A program made the position numbers and the translations under genes. The notes beneath the pieces are model-generated. The model ran no database searches. It worked only from the letters and a program-made list of their open reading frames with translations, and was not told the origin of the DNA. From Anas platyrhynchos (taxonomy: Eukaryota > Chordata > Aves > Anseriformes > Anatidae), in the NCBI RefSeq assembly GCF_047663525.1, contig NC_092587.1:45654501-45718500 (forward strand): 64,000 nt of DNA, read 5' to 3'. Below, piece after piece: positions 46,545 through 58,364 of this stretch; position 1 is the stretch's first letter; each line of letters opens with the position of its first letter.

Positions 46545-47600
46545 ATCACAGAATCACAGGATGGTTGAGGTTGGAAGGGACCTCTGGAGGTCATTTGGTC
46601 CAACCTTCTGGTTCAAGCAGAGCCACCCAGAGCAGGTTGCCCAGGACCATGTCCAGGTGGCTTTTGAAGACCCCCAAAGAAGGAGACTCTGCCATCTCTC
46701 TGGGCAATGTACACCAGTGCTCAGCCACCCATGCAGCGGAGAAGTCCTTTCTGGTGTTCAAACAGAACCTCTTGTGTTCCAGTTTTTGCCCATTGCCTCT
46801 TGTCCTGACACTGGGCACCAGTGACAACAGCCTGGGTCTTTGCACAATCCCTTCAGGTATTCAGGCACTTTGATGAGATCCCTCCTGAGCCTTCTCTTAC
46901 CCAGGCTGAACAACCCCAGCTCTCTAAGCCTCTTCTAATAGGAGAGCTGCTTCAGTGCCTTGATCATCTCGGTGGCCTTCCATTGGACTCTTTCCAGTAG
47001 GTCCCTGTCACTCTTGTACTGGTGTGCCCAGAACTGGACACAGTGATCCAGGTGTGGAGCCTCAGCAATGCTGAGTAGAGGGGAAGGAAGGATCACCTCT
47101 CTTGGCCTGCTGGTGATACTTTGCCTAATGCAGCAAAGAATACCATTAGCCTTACTAGTGGCAGGGGCACATTGCTGACGCATATTCAAGCTGGTGTCCA
47201 CCAGGACTGTTAGGTTCTTTTCTGCTTTCCAGTTGGGTGTTCCCCACCATGTCCTGGTGCCTGGGGTTGTTCCTCCCCAGGTGCAGGACTCTTCACTTCT
47301 TCCTGTTGAACTTCATGAGATTCTTGTGAGACCGCCTCTCCAGTCTGTTGTGGTCCCTGTGAATGGCTGCACAGCCCTCTGGTGAGGCAGCCACTCCCCC
47401 CAGTTTCATTTGGTCTGTGAATTTACTGAGGGTGCACTCTACTCCATTGTCCAGATCATTAATGAAGGTGTTAAATGGGGCTGGATTCAGTATTGACCCC
47501 TGCGGTACTCCGTTCATTACTGGCCTCCACATAGACATTGCACCACAGACTACTACCCTCTGGGCCCAAACAGTTTTTGATCAACCTCTCTGTCTGCTCA
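46545..47600 (-). mobile_element. CR1 LINE with reverse-transcriptase remnant
   Basis: About 1.05 kb in minus orientation. The left end is the CR1 3' terminus (CACAGAATCACAGGATGG on plus). On minus, 47538-47293 encodes RT motifs GVPQGSILNPAPFNTFINDL and FTDQMKLGG, where the catalytic FADD is replaced by FTDQ, so the enzyme is dead. Further along come LKQLSYEDR-type and QFWAHQYKSDRDLLERVQWK segments. 5'-truncated; the frame is broken. Confidence 0.9.
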
Positions 47601-47849
47601 CAAAATACATGTATGTATTTTATCTATACCCTGACTGTACATATACCCCGATTATACCAGAATCTTTCAAATTATCACAAAACATGACCAAAAGCCATCC
47701 AGGAAAACCTAGAGTAGATTAAACTGGTAGGTGGTAAGTATATAGTTGCTTCAAAAACTGTCAATATTTTCATAATTTCTGAAAAAATGTCAGTTATTTT
47801 CAGCAAAAGCTGTGAACAATTCACTCATTCCATTCTATACAATATTTCC

Positions 47850-48440
47850 ATTAAAAATCTGGGTGATGGGATAGAAAACATAAGTATAAATTAGCACATT
47901 ATATGAGCCTAGCCGGTAATGTAATTATATTGACAGACAAAATAAAGATTCAAATTAATTCTGAAGAACTGGAAACGATCTGGAAAAACAGAATAAAATT
48001 TAATAGGGATAAGTGCAAAATATTGAGCACGGAGTAATTGAGTTAACAAGTACAGGACAGGGAACGGGCGGTAGTTTTATCAGCCCTGCAGAGGAGTTGC
48101 TAGGTGCTGTGGTGGAAAACAGCCTGACCCTTAGTGACAATATCATGTTGTTAAGGAAAGAAAAAAAAATACTAACAAAAAGTACTAACCTCATAAATGT
48201 ACAGTCAGCACAGCATGTGAAGCACTCCTCCTTGTCTGTTCAGAACTGGTACAATCTATGTTGACTGAAATACTGCGTCGACTTCTGGGCACTTTAAAAA
48301 TGGAACTCATGTGGAAAGACTCCAGAGACAGGCAATACAAATATTTAGTAGCCCAGCAAACTGGGTCTTAGTCTGAAACAGACAGCTATGGGGAGGCACA
48401 ACAAATTTGTAATATGTAAGAAGTAGCTGTAAAAAGGAAG
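47850..48440 (+). mobile_element. Old LINE (CR1-like) ORF2 fossil
   Basis: Decayed plus-strand coding traces in CR1 order: WKNRIKFNRDKCKILSTE (like LMKFNKDKCKVLHLG), then LLGAVVENSLTLSDN (like DLGVLVDNKLSMS), then a VDFWAL-like stretch (like VQFWAP). Several frames are used. The boundaries are approximate. Confidence 0.5.
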
Positions 48441-49459
48441 GGAATAAACTGCCATTGCTGCTGGCAATAGCACGAGTACTCGATTTACGTTACAACAAAA
48501 GAGACATGATGGTTAAACTACATGTATTAGCTTCATAACAGTAATGTTAGCAAAACACTAGAACAGAGCACATAAAAGGCTGCATAATTTGCCTAAGACT
48601 TTAAGGGTATATTGGACAAATCTTAGGCTTTAAAAACAAAAGTATTTGTCCAAAAAAAACCGTGTGATGATTCTTCTGAGTTTGGTTTCTAAGACTTGTG
48701 TATTCTCTTTATTTTCTGCCATGGCTTATGACGCTAATAAACCATCCTTACAAATCTAGAGCTTCTCTCTGCCATGTTTCTCTCTGTCTCTCAAATTCAG
48801 GCCTTTGACAAGCCAGTCTGTTTCCCTCCTAAGTAAATTTTGTTGTGTCAAACGTCGTAGTCCACCCAAACCACAAAAATACTAGCTCTCGGGCTCACTA
48901 TCTCACCTCTAGATCAAAATGAAATATTTTCTGTGTCTTTTTGCCTTCAGCACCTCCGTATGTGGAAATGGCGACTCAGAACATTGCTCTACGGCATAGC
49001 CTGAAGCCACCACGTCCTGACATGACTCTCCTCACCAAGCACCCCCCGATCAGGGCTTTGTTTCCCCCTGGGGATCCTGACACCAAACCCGCCGCGGCTC
49101 TGTGGCCGCCCTGTACCACAGGCTGCCCGCCCTCACTTTCACTTATCATGTGAGCTGGAGCCCGAACACAGGGTTTTCCTGCCAGATTTCTTTATTTTTT
49201 GGCCTCAGTTCCACTTAAAAGTTTAGAACTTCTCTTTCTATGCATCTTTCCAACCGTTTCTCGTCATTCCCACAGTGTGTGTGGAGTTCTTGCACACATC
49301 CCGGTCCTTCACGTGAAGTTAGAAAGTCCTGTACACACACACGATGAGTAAAGAAGCGCCCATATCGAAGTCCCGCCTTAAAAACAAAGCCAAACAGCAC
49401 GGCGAGTCCCTCCTTTTCTCCCGAGAAGCGGCCGGGGGAGGAAAAGCAGGAAAAGGAAG

Positions 49460-49531
49460 TGACCCCGACGTGATTCGAACACGCAGCCTTCTGATCTGGA
49501 GTCAGACGCGCTACCGTTGCGCCACGAGGTC
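49460..49531 (-). tRNA. tRNA-Trp (CCA)
   Basis: The minus strand gives a full 72-base cloverleaf. The acceptor arms GACCTCG and CGGGGTC pair with one G-U, the anticodon loop is CTCCAGA (CCA), the B box is GTTCGAATC, and the discriminator is A at 49460. There is no intron. It is near identical to the vertebrate tRNA-Trp consensus. AAAA at 49451-49454 (TTTT on minus) is a Pol III stop 6 bases beyond. In human, tRNA-Asp and tRNA-Trp genes also lie just upstream of TMPO (from memory). Confidence 0.97.
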
Positions 49532-49940
49532 CTGCTGGGCAGCCCTAGGCAGAGCCTTACAACTCGCCCACCGCAGGCCGCGGCGGGGCCGAGGCAGAGC
49601 CCTTGGGGGCCATCCCGGCGAAGCCCCCCTCACCCCCGCTGCGGCAGCCGAGCCGCCCCGAGCCGCCCCGAGCCGCGGCGGCCCCTCCCCTCTGCCTCGG
49701 GCTCCTTTCCCGCTTCCCGCCCAGAATCGTGTCCGCCCCTCGCCCACACCCCCACTGCCGGCCCCTCGCCGCAGGGGCCTCTCGCTGCTTCGGGGGCGCC
49801 GAGCCCAGCGCCGCCGCCCGCGGGGTCGCGGGGCCCGGTCACCGCCCCTCGGCCGGGCCCCCTGCTGGAAGCGTTGGGGCTGGTGGAAGATGGGGTTGTG
49901 CACATAAAGGCAGCTCCGCGAGGGTGTTTTCCAAGGCAGC

Positions 49941-50012
49941 TCCTCGTTAGTATAGTGGTGAGTATCCCCGCCTGTCACGCGGGAGACCGGGGTTCGATTC
50001 CCCGACGGGGAG
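49941..50012 (+). tRNA. tRNA-Asp (GTC), plus-strand copy
   Basis: 72-base cloverleaf. The acceptor TCCTCGT pairs with ACGGGGA through G-U pairs, the A box is TAGTATAGTGG, the anticodon loop is CTGTCAC (GTC), the B box is GGTTCGATTCC and the discriminator is G. There is no intron. TTTTT at 50024-50028 terminates it. Confidence 0.98.
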
Positions 50013-50023
50013 GCCAAACTGTG

Positions 50024-50028
50024 TTTTT
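50024..50028 (+). terminator. Pol III terminator of plus tRNA-Asp
   Basis: A run of five T, 11 bases after the tRNA 3' end. Confidence 0.8.
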
Positions 50029-50157
50029 ATTCAAAAAAATAAAACAACAGCCCCAAGCCCCACCCGCTGCAACGCTCCGCCAACGACAACAAACAAAAAG
50101 CGGCGCCCCCGGGAGGGCCGGCCCTTTTCTGGCCGCCTCCTTCAGGCCCGAACGGAC

Positions 50158-50162
50158 AAAAA
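50158..50162 (-). terminator. Pol III terminator of minus tRNA-Asp
   Basis: Five A on plus (T5 on minus), 20 bases after the tRNA 3' end. Confidence 0.75.
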
Positions 50163-50182
50163 CAAGCGGCGCAGCAGCGCCT

Positions 50183-50254
50183 CTCCCCGTCGGGGAATCG
50201 AACCCCGGTCTCCCGCGTGACAGGCGGGGATACTCACCACTATACTAACGAGGA
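50183..50254 (-). tRNA. tRNA-Asp (GTC), minus-strand copy
   Basis: Identical base for base over all 72 positions to the plus-strand tRNA-Asp at 49941, but on the opposite strand. The pair is convergent (3' ends facing), with a 170-base spacer. T5 on minus follows. Both copies keep perfect A and B boxes and are probably active. Confidence 0.98.
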
Positions 50255-53089
50255 GCCGCGGGGCTGCGCCCGCCGCGCCGCCGCTCCCCGCCCAGGGCCG
50301 CGGCCTCGGGCCCCGGGCACCGTGTGAGGGGCGGCTCGGAGCCCCGCAGCGCCCCGCGGGGTGGGGGAGCGAGGGGCTGAGCCTCCGGGAGCAACCGGTG
50401 GAGCATGGGGGGGAGACAGCCCGGCTGCAGCCCTTTTTTGTGTGCTTTTGGGCCTCGTGTGCTTGCAGGGAGGGGGGGAGTTCCCGTGCAGCGGGGGGGG
50501 GGGCGAGGAGCAAAGCAGCCCGGATAGTCTTCGCCTTCGTATTTTCGCATCTGGTTCGTGCTGAGCGTTTCTTTTTACGGGAACCTGAGAAGCCCTGGAG
50601 TCAGCAGTCCTGGGGGTGAAGGGACTCCAGCACCTGCTCCTCACCTACCTAAAAAGGGGAAGAGAGAAATGGAAACCAATTCCTTTGAGATTTGAGAGTA
50701 AAAGGCTGAAGGACACACGCCGGCTGCGTGGCTCGGTCCTGGTTTTGTCAGCAGTAAGGTGCTTGTAGGTTGGTAACACAGTGACATTAGACAGGAAACT
50801 GTATTTCCTTTATTAACTTGTTAGATGAAGCATTAGCTCCACACGCAAGCAGGCGATTGCAATAAGCCGTGCTCTCTTTTGATGATTTCTGCTACTACTA
50901 ATACTTCTTTAGATAAAAGGACACCAGGGTGTCCTTTTTTCAGACAAGCACGGCTAAAGAACGAGCAGCAATCCAAATGTAGGCGTCTCAAGATGTGACC
51001 TGTGCCTGACACATTTTAGAAAACTGGACAGCTCATTTGAGTATTTAAATACAAATGTGTTCCTGAGCAGATGCAATAAATTCATGTTTTATCCTGACAA
51101 CTGAAAACCATGAACGAAAGTCTCAGAATAATTTCATTACTTTAGAAGTGCTGTAATGAGATGTGCTGGTAGGGCCATGATCAAGTCATGGGCTTTAAGC
51201 CTCACGGAGCAGGATTGAAACCAGTGGTGCTAGGCTGGTCTAAACTTGCTGGGCAGGTTCAAATTTTATTCAAAAGGTGCTGATGGTTAACTTTAACCTG
51301 CGGGACTGCCTACTGGATCAAGCATTGCCTGCTTGTATGTTGTGGGACCACTTGTGCATAGCTAGTTTAAGCCTTCTCACCAGTCGTTTCCTAGTGTCTT
51401 CAGTTCCTTGGTCCCCATGGTCAGGCAGCTGAGTTGGCACCAAATGTGTTTAAGCGGTGGTGCTAGCTACAGTCTGACCTTCCTTTGATGCTGCTCTTTG
51501 CCTCAGAACTGGTTTTGCCTAAAGCTTTCACACAGACCTCTCCTTTCTCAGAACAGGACTTCTGCTATCTTCATAACATCTCATGCAAATTTCTGGCATT
51601 GGTAAGTATTTTTGGACTACCAGAGCCAGGCTTGCTGCAAATTATGTAGACGTTTTGTTTTGTTCTGTGGCTTTGGCCATGATGGCACAAGTGGATCTGC
51701 CTGGGAGTTCTGAACCTCCTGGAGATACAAGGAAAGGCTATGGTGTGACACACTCTTGAAGCATTTTCAGCAAAGGTACAGTGGAACTGTGCAGAGCCCA
51801 AGCCAAGGCTCTGAAGAATCTAAAGGAAGAACAAGTGGCCATATTGGCAGTGCAGTCCAAGGAGGAGGCATCTTGCAGTGTTATGAGGAACTTGAGTGAT
51901 ATTGCTTGCATAATTCTCATGGTGCTTGTCATTCTGCAGCAGAGTGTTGGTACTGCTTCTACAATTCACTGTTTCAGAGAACCCAGGGATGAACGGTGGC
52001 TACCTTGCATCAACAGAAGAACCTTGCAGTGAAAGAAGGGCTATTGACAGCTGGGACTGACCTCCTCATTTCCCAGGCTTCCTCTGAAAGGCCCCAAGAA
52101 CGAGTGGCACAAAGTTTGCAGCACCTCACTAAACATGTTCTCCTCTTTGCCGTGTTTCACCCCATTTTCAATAGCTTAGTACATTGCTAAGGGCATCCTA
52201 TCAGAACAGAAGCTACTTTAGTAGTGAGAGTCCTTGGTCATGCCTCAGCTGCCCTACTCCCATTTCAGGACAGCTACTGTTACCTGCCTCAGCCATCTTA
52301 CACATTTTGTATACTTTCTTCCAACCAGTGCAATCCTGAAACAAAAGTGTCCATAAATATGCAAGCTCATGCTCTTGCACAACCTCTTCCCACTCTCCTT
52401 TTGGCAAGGATAACAAGCATATCTGCTGAAATATGTACTATGACCTGAGCTGGTGATAGTACATAGAGTTAAAGAAGCGTTAATCAACTAGGCTGCTATG
52501 GTGAAAACAATAAACATCTTTGCTTCCTCATTGAAGCTGATATGCACTTCTGAAGCTAGTCTTCAAAGACGTTATTGTATACTCCAACCTAGAAGATGAT
52601 TAACTGCAGAACAGAAGCAGGAAGAGACATTGAACTATGAAGCAAAAGTGTTGTTTTAAAGTGGATGGACTATTACAATGCTGCAGTGACTCATAGTTAC
52701 ACAGCAAATGCGTTCCCTGTTGATTTGTCATAGAGACATGTAAGTACAAAGCAGAACAGGTACTAGGAACTAGAATCAATGCTCCAAGGTGTATGAAGCA
52801 TCTGCCATCCCTTCAGGATTTGCATACAGCTCTTCCATGTGCCCAACCCAAACCTTCTTTCATGCTTTCCTCATCATGGTACGTTCAGTCTGGTGGTAGA
52901 TCATGGCTATCACTAGAGTGTTGATCCCTGGAGCAACAGTCATCTGTAAGAGGCCCTTTATGACCATAAGCAGGAGTAGGTCTGGGATCTAGCTCAGCCT
53001 TGTAACTGCAATCTCGTTACCCCGCCTTCAGCTTGCTTAGCTGAAAGTCAGCTTGCAATGTGCTTGCCCAGTTGAGTTTTGAGTATCAT

Positions 53090-53790
53090 CATGGATGGGA
53101 CATTCCACAGCCTCTTTCCTGCAATGGGTTGTCCTACCTCACTGTAATATTTTTTCCCCTTGTTTCTACTTGGAATTTGCCAAGTTGCTGCTTGATTGGT
53201 TGGCCTTTTCATTTTGCTGTGCTTCTCCAAGAAAAGTCTGGCTCCATTGTCTCTATACCATCCTGCTTGGTAGCTGAAGAGAACAATTAGGTAATCCTGT
53301 AACCTTCTTTTCTTTGGACTGAATAAATCCATCTGTCTCAGTGACATGTGCTCCAGCTCCCTTATCTTTTTGGTGAGCCTCCATTGGGTTAATGCCAGTT
53401 CATCAATATCTTTCTAGTATTGCAGAGCCCCAGTGCACGGTACTCTATAGGCAGTCTCAAACAAGACCAATGAGCGTGGGGAGCAGTAATCACTTCTCTT
53501 GACCTACTGGCTGTGCAGTTACTAATGCTGCCCAGTATGTGATTAGCTTTTACTGCTACAAGAGCAATTGCTCCCTCGTGTCCATCCCTGTTGTTCACTG
53601 AGACATCCAGAGCCTTTTCCACAAAGCTGCTGTTTAAGCAGTCAGCTCCTGGCTGCTGAATGGGGTTATTCTATCCTAGGTGTAGGACTTTGCATTTGCC
53701 TTTGCTGAATTGGAAGACATTTGTGTTGTTTTATTTCTCCAGCCTGGCAAGGTCCCAGCAAATGGCACTCCTGCCTTTGAGAGCATCAGT
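53090..53790 (-). mobile_element. Old CR1 LINE 3' portion
   Basis: Diverged but collinear with a minus-oriented CR1: TTCTTTTCTTTGGACTGAAT, CAGCTCCCTTATCTTTTTGG, CACTTCTCTTGACCTACTGG, GTAGGACTTTGCATTTGCC. Many small changes point to an older copy than those at 56.8 and 58.4 kb. Confidence 0.75.
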
Positions 53791-56512
53791 TACTTTTGTA
53801 ATTGAAGACGCTGCTTAGTCTCTCAAACTAAAGGCTGGGCTGCACACATTATCCTCACACTGCAGCTGTGCTTGCATCCCCGAGTCCAGAAGCAGTGGAT
53901 TTGACACAGTGTATGCAGGATACAAGGCAACATATTCATGGGTAACAGAGGTACAAAGTCAAATCACCTCTAATTTGAAGTACCCACTTAAAATTTGGCC
54001 ATGTAACAATGTCTTGAACTAGACCAAACCTCTTACATCAGGGCATGTCTCAGTATGAACTGCTTTGTTGAACCTCACTATAAAAATGATGTCTTCTATT
54101 AAATGCATTAAGCTTTCTTTTTCATAAAGACAACATGACTGATGGCCACATTAAAAAAATAGGAAGCTATTTGGTGTTCCATTTGCTTTCTATTTTATTG
54201 AGATACCTTTTGGTAGGGTTAGAATATATTAATACTTAAAAATATACCTGCTTCAGAGGAGTCAAGGTGAGTATTATCGACACCTGCACCGTGTCACCTC
54301 TAAAGTACTACAGCCTCTGGAAAATTGCCCTGATGCAGGAAAGTTATCTACAAGATTTTTCAAACCAGAACCCATAAAGAAAGCTAGGAAAAGTGACCCA
54401 ATTGTCAGTGGGTTTAGATTTGCTCTACATATCACTATAACCCCATCCAAAGGGGTCCAAACAGAGAAAGACAAAAACAAAAAAACAAACAAACAAAAGG
54501 CTACCAAATAATGCTCCTAAATCAACATAAAAACAAGCCCTGGAGGAGAAAAGAGGCTCTTCAATGCTGTTGTCTTCAGTGGATGTTGCCTGAGTCCATA
54601 ACAGCTGCTGTGAACTGAATATATTTGGTTCTGATTACTCTTAGCTATTTTTTACACTCCTGCTGATGCCCATTCATACATACCCAGCCCTCTGTCTGCT
54701 CTTTGTGTTCTATTTTATATTTGTCTGTGTCCTCACCCTCTAAGTTCACAGCACAGGATTTAGTTAGATTTTTGCTAAGAATTTATGAGTTATAAAACAG
54801 CATAATAAGTTATGGGATTCATTTCTTTACAGTTTTTCACCTTATGTAATTTCTGCACAGTGTTGTGGATTTGTTGTGCAGTCTGTATGACTTAGTGATC
54901 TTTTTTCTGTGCTAATATATGTTGATCAAACTAAAACAAAGATTTAGGAGTCATTAGAAAAATTTACATCACTTAAGGAAATGAGTGATTGGACTTCCTG
55001 TGTAAAGTCAGCAACTGAAAAGCTGAAAAAATTCCAGGTAAAGGGGACTGTGACATTGTATGGCACTGCCTGGTGGATTAGTGGGAGGAGGGACATAAGG
55101 GGCTTCCCCTTATTAGCATGCCTGATACAGTTCATACAGTACTAAATGCAGCCACACAGCTGGGCAGCTTCCTCTCTGTGTTGCATCATGTGAGCTGTCT
55201 AATAAAGGGGGTCTGTTAAAAACTTGTTGGATGAATCTCAGGGCTTGAAAATTTATGTCCTAAGAACTGTGAAATAAAACAGACAAGAAGTACCCATGCA
55301 GAACTGCATTTTCTATTTTGGTAAAAAGCATGAAAGAAGAGTCGAACAGTTGAATCTAGCTGTTTATATTCCTATAGCATGGTGTAAATCTACTGGATGC
55401 TCCCAATAAGAATAAACTTCTTACCAGACAGACTCTGCATTCTGATCACTTCTCCCCTCAAAGGGGATTGCCAAGCAATTGTATTGAATAGATACTATGA
55501 AAAACTGTGAAATTCAATTAAATTGGGAAAAGTAGAGGCCAGCTGTTTTTAATGAATGTTTTCAACTTTAGAGCAGCAAGAAACCTGAGATATCCTGGTT
55601 AAAATCAGAGGATAGGACTCAGTAATTAAAGGGAAGATGGTTGATTAAATTTGTGTACAGAATTCAGGTGTCAGGGATGTATAGTTTCAGAGTAATCTCA
55701 GAAGAGTGTTTATGCAGCAAAGCCCTTAGAAATGTTAGGATATGGCAAAATCTGGATACGTTGTGTACTAATATAAGTGTCCTTGAGTAATGCACTTCTG
55801 GATACCAGAATATCCCTGTCATGTGCCTGTAATAACTTCCTAGTCATAACTTCCAAGCTGTGATGAAAGACTGTAGTGGATCTAAACAATTATACCATTG
55901 GTCTGTCTTGGTTTAAAATATGGCATTTCTTAGGAGCTTGAAACGGTCAATAAATTGCCTCAAAGTAGACCACAATATAGTACCTAAGAAGGAGAATTCT
56001 AGAGATGAAGACGTGGAAATAAATCAGGTACTGTCATACACAGCCATCGTGTAACCATGAGGTCCAACTCTCTCATCATATCACTTCTTGGAGTGAACAC
56101 CTGCCATTCCAAAAAAATGAACAGTGAATCTAAGAAAGCAAAATGCAGTGTAGAGACAGGAAAAAAACATGAGATAACAAAAGCCACACAAAGTACTACA
56201 GGTAAAAGCATCACTGACTGACGTTAGGTGACTAAATCAAAGATGTCATGAGATAGAGGCATCACACAGAGAAATGAATCATACTGTAAAGAGGATGTCC
56301 ATTTTACACAACTGTGAAACATGCATTCTGATGCTCACTAGGTATAAACATCATGGACAAATGCAGGCCAAGTAATTATGATGGAGTAAACTGGACACCT
56401 AAAACACAGATGAACTAAAGGAGGAGGTGGTATTAAAACCAAATAGTCAATGCTTGCTTAAGGTATAAAATTAGAAATAAACAGAAGAATCTGCAGAAAG
56501 CTCTGGGAAAAA

Positions 56513-56532
56513 TAAATAAATAAATAAATAAA
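56513..56532. repeat. (AATA)n microsatellite
   Basis: About five AATA/AAAT units ending in AAAAGTATG. A plain short tandem repeat. Confidence 0.8.
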
Positions 56533-56819
56533 AGTATGTTCCCACATCAGAACTTAGTAATGCCAGAGCCCTTGACTAGTGCGGCTCTGTACATTTAAGA
56601 GATTGTACTAGTGTAGTACTAGAAAATCAGTAGGTTAAAAAATGTCAGTGTACTCAGCCAAGAAGTCAGTTTAGTTTTTATCTAGCAGTTCACAGAAGGG
56701 AAACTGACTTCACCTTGGAAATGCTATCAGAACGTGCATTGGAAGTATAAAGGACGTGACCTCACTGTGACTTTTCGGTACTTAAAGGGGACTTATAAAA
56801 TAGATGGAGAGTGACTTTT

Positions 56820-57110
56820 TGCTTAGGCAGACAATGGCAGCACAAGGGGGAATGGTTTTAAAGTAAAAGAGGGGAGATTTAGATTGGATGTTAGGAAGAA
56901 ATTCTTCCCTCAGAGGGTGGTGAGGCCCTGGCACAGGCTGCTCAGAGAAGCTGTGAATGCCCCATCCCTGGAGGTGCTCAAGGCCAAGCTGGATGGGGCT
57001 TTGGGCAGCCTGGTCTGGTGGGAGGTGTCCCTGCACATGGCAGGGAGGTTGGAACTAGATGACCTTTGAGGTCCCTTCCATTCCAAGCAGTTCTATGATT
57101 CTATGATTCT
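56820..57110 (+). mobile_element. CR1 LINE 3' end, well preserved
   Basis: Includes GTTAGGAAGAAATTCTTCCC, GGTGGTGAGGCCCTGGCACA and CCATCCCTGGAGGTGCTCAA, ending in TTCTATGATTCTATGATTCT. The terminal repeat is intact. It is about 90% or more like the minus copy at 58365 by eye. Confidence 0.92.
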
Positions 57111-57861
57111 AAGTTGCTGCTTTTGTGAAAATTTTGAGAAGTTTCAGAATGACAGACAGGCATCACTGAAAAATGTCTTGATGAGTCACAAAAATCCAGT
57201 TAAGAAAACCCCGCAGCTGAGACAGAAAGCATTGTGAACAGATACTGAAACATCACACTGCATCATCAAGGTACATTTTGTCTGAGAAAGCATTTGGTAT
57301 TAAGTGGAAAGCAAAATGAATGGCAGTTTGGAATCTTCTAAATAGCATCTGAGTTAATGGAGCTTAGATGAACAATGTAATGTAGGCTGGCAATCTTTTT
57401 CTAAGAGTTCAATTAGAGAAGACCTTCAGAGCTTGATGAATGTTTTCAAGAAAAAAAAAAAGATAACAAAAGTGGTAAAAGCACTCTCAGCAAAAGACAA
57501 AGGTGACAACTCATTTATTTTAACAACCAAGCACTAGATCACAGCTACCAGCACTCCAGCAATTTATTGTAGTGCTGGCTTCACTGTGTTCCTGATCATC
57601 TGGCCACCACCACGTACTATTTCATTGTGCTGTGCACCGGGTAGAGAAGAATAGCTTCTGTTCTAGACAAACCCATGGCTCGGTGGGGTAACAGTTTCAC
57701 CCCTTCCCCTTTCTTTGGGATATAGGGGCTACACAACACAGAAACCACAGTTGTCTTTTTCTTACTCAGTGCTGCAAGGACTGTAGTAATCTGTGCACAC
57801 TGAGAAACCCTAAGTGGTCCTCATGGCTTATAAAAGCCAGTAAGGCTCAAGTCTTATTTCA

Positions 57862-57925
57862 GTAGTTTTTCTTTCTTTTTTTTTTTTCTTTTATTTTATT
57901 TTTCCTTTTTTTTTTTTTTTTCTTC
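57862..57925. repeat. Polypyrimidine tract
   Basis: T-rich runs broken by single C or A, followed by CT-rich sequence to about 58025. Low-complexity DNA. Confidence 0.85.
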
Positions 57926-58364
57926 CTTGTCACACATTGTAATATTACACCTACTTCTGGCTTTTCCGCTTTGTAGTTTTCCTCACCTTTCCTCTCCCTT
58001 TCCACTATTCTTCCCTCTTCCTTTACCTTTTTGGTTGGTTGGTTGGCTGGTTTACTCTTTCTCCTTAAGAAAAAATAGGATGCCCAGCTCTTGTCCAAAT
58101 CATGAGGATGCAAAAGAGTGATTTAGAGTCTAGAGGAAACTGCTGTTCCGCTTCAGCTGTGCTAGGAGAAGATCCTGGGATTGCCCTCTTTTGCTTCTGA
58201 TGCAATTTTCAGGGCGTGGATGAACAATAGAATGGAAATGGATAGGTTTTTAGATTTGTCAAATGAAAGAAGGAAGATGGTATAAAACAAAACATTAAAA
58301 AGCCTTTACAGAAATTAATTGCCATTTCCAATGCTATTAATGATAGAGAAAAACAAATGTGCAC

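Larger units (their letters stand above)
41430..49390. other. Intergenic region upstream of TMPO
   Basis: No protein-coding gene recognised. It contains a CR1 fragment near 43120, a longer minus-strand CR1 at 46545-47600 and an older plus-strand LINE fossil near 47850-48440. It also has A-rich runs (42946-42967, 43440-43462, 45075-45102). A divergent non-coding transcript from the TMPO island is possible but cannot be drawn. Confidence 0.6.
49380..50550. other. GC-rich island holding the tRNA cluster
   Basis: About 1.1 kb of CpG-rich DNA with three tRNA genes and a G11 run near 50493-50503. The long ORFs through it are GC-driven artefacts. Confidence 0.7.

Noticed and set aside
49517-50248. 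243-codon plus ORF across the tRNA cluster
   Set aside because: It reads through tRNA genes and GC-rich spacer, so it cannot be a real protein gene.
57859-58113. Minus-strand ORF ending in a Lys-rich tail
   Set aside because: It is created by the low-complexity polypyrimidine tract on the plus strand and has no coding signs.
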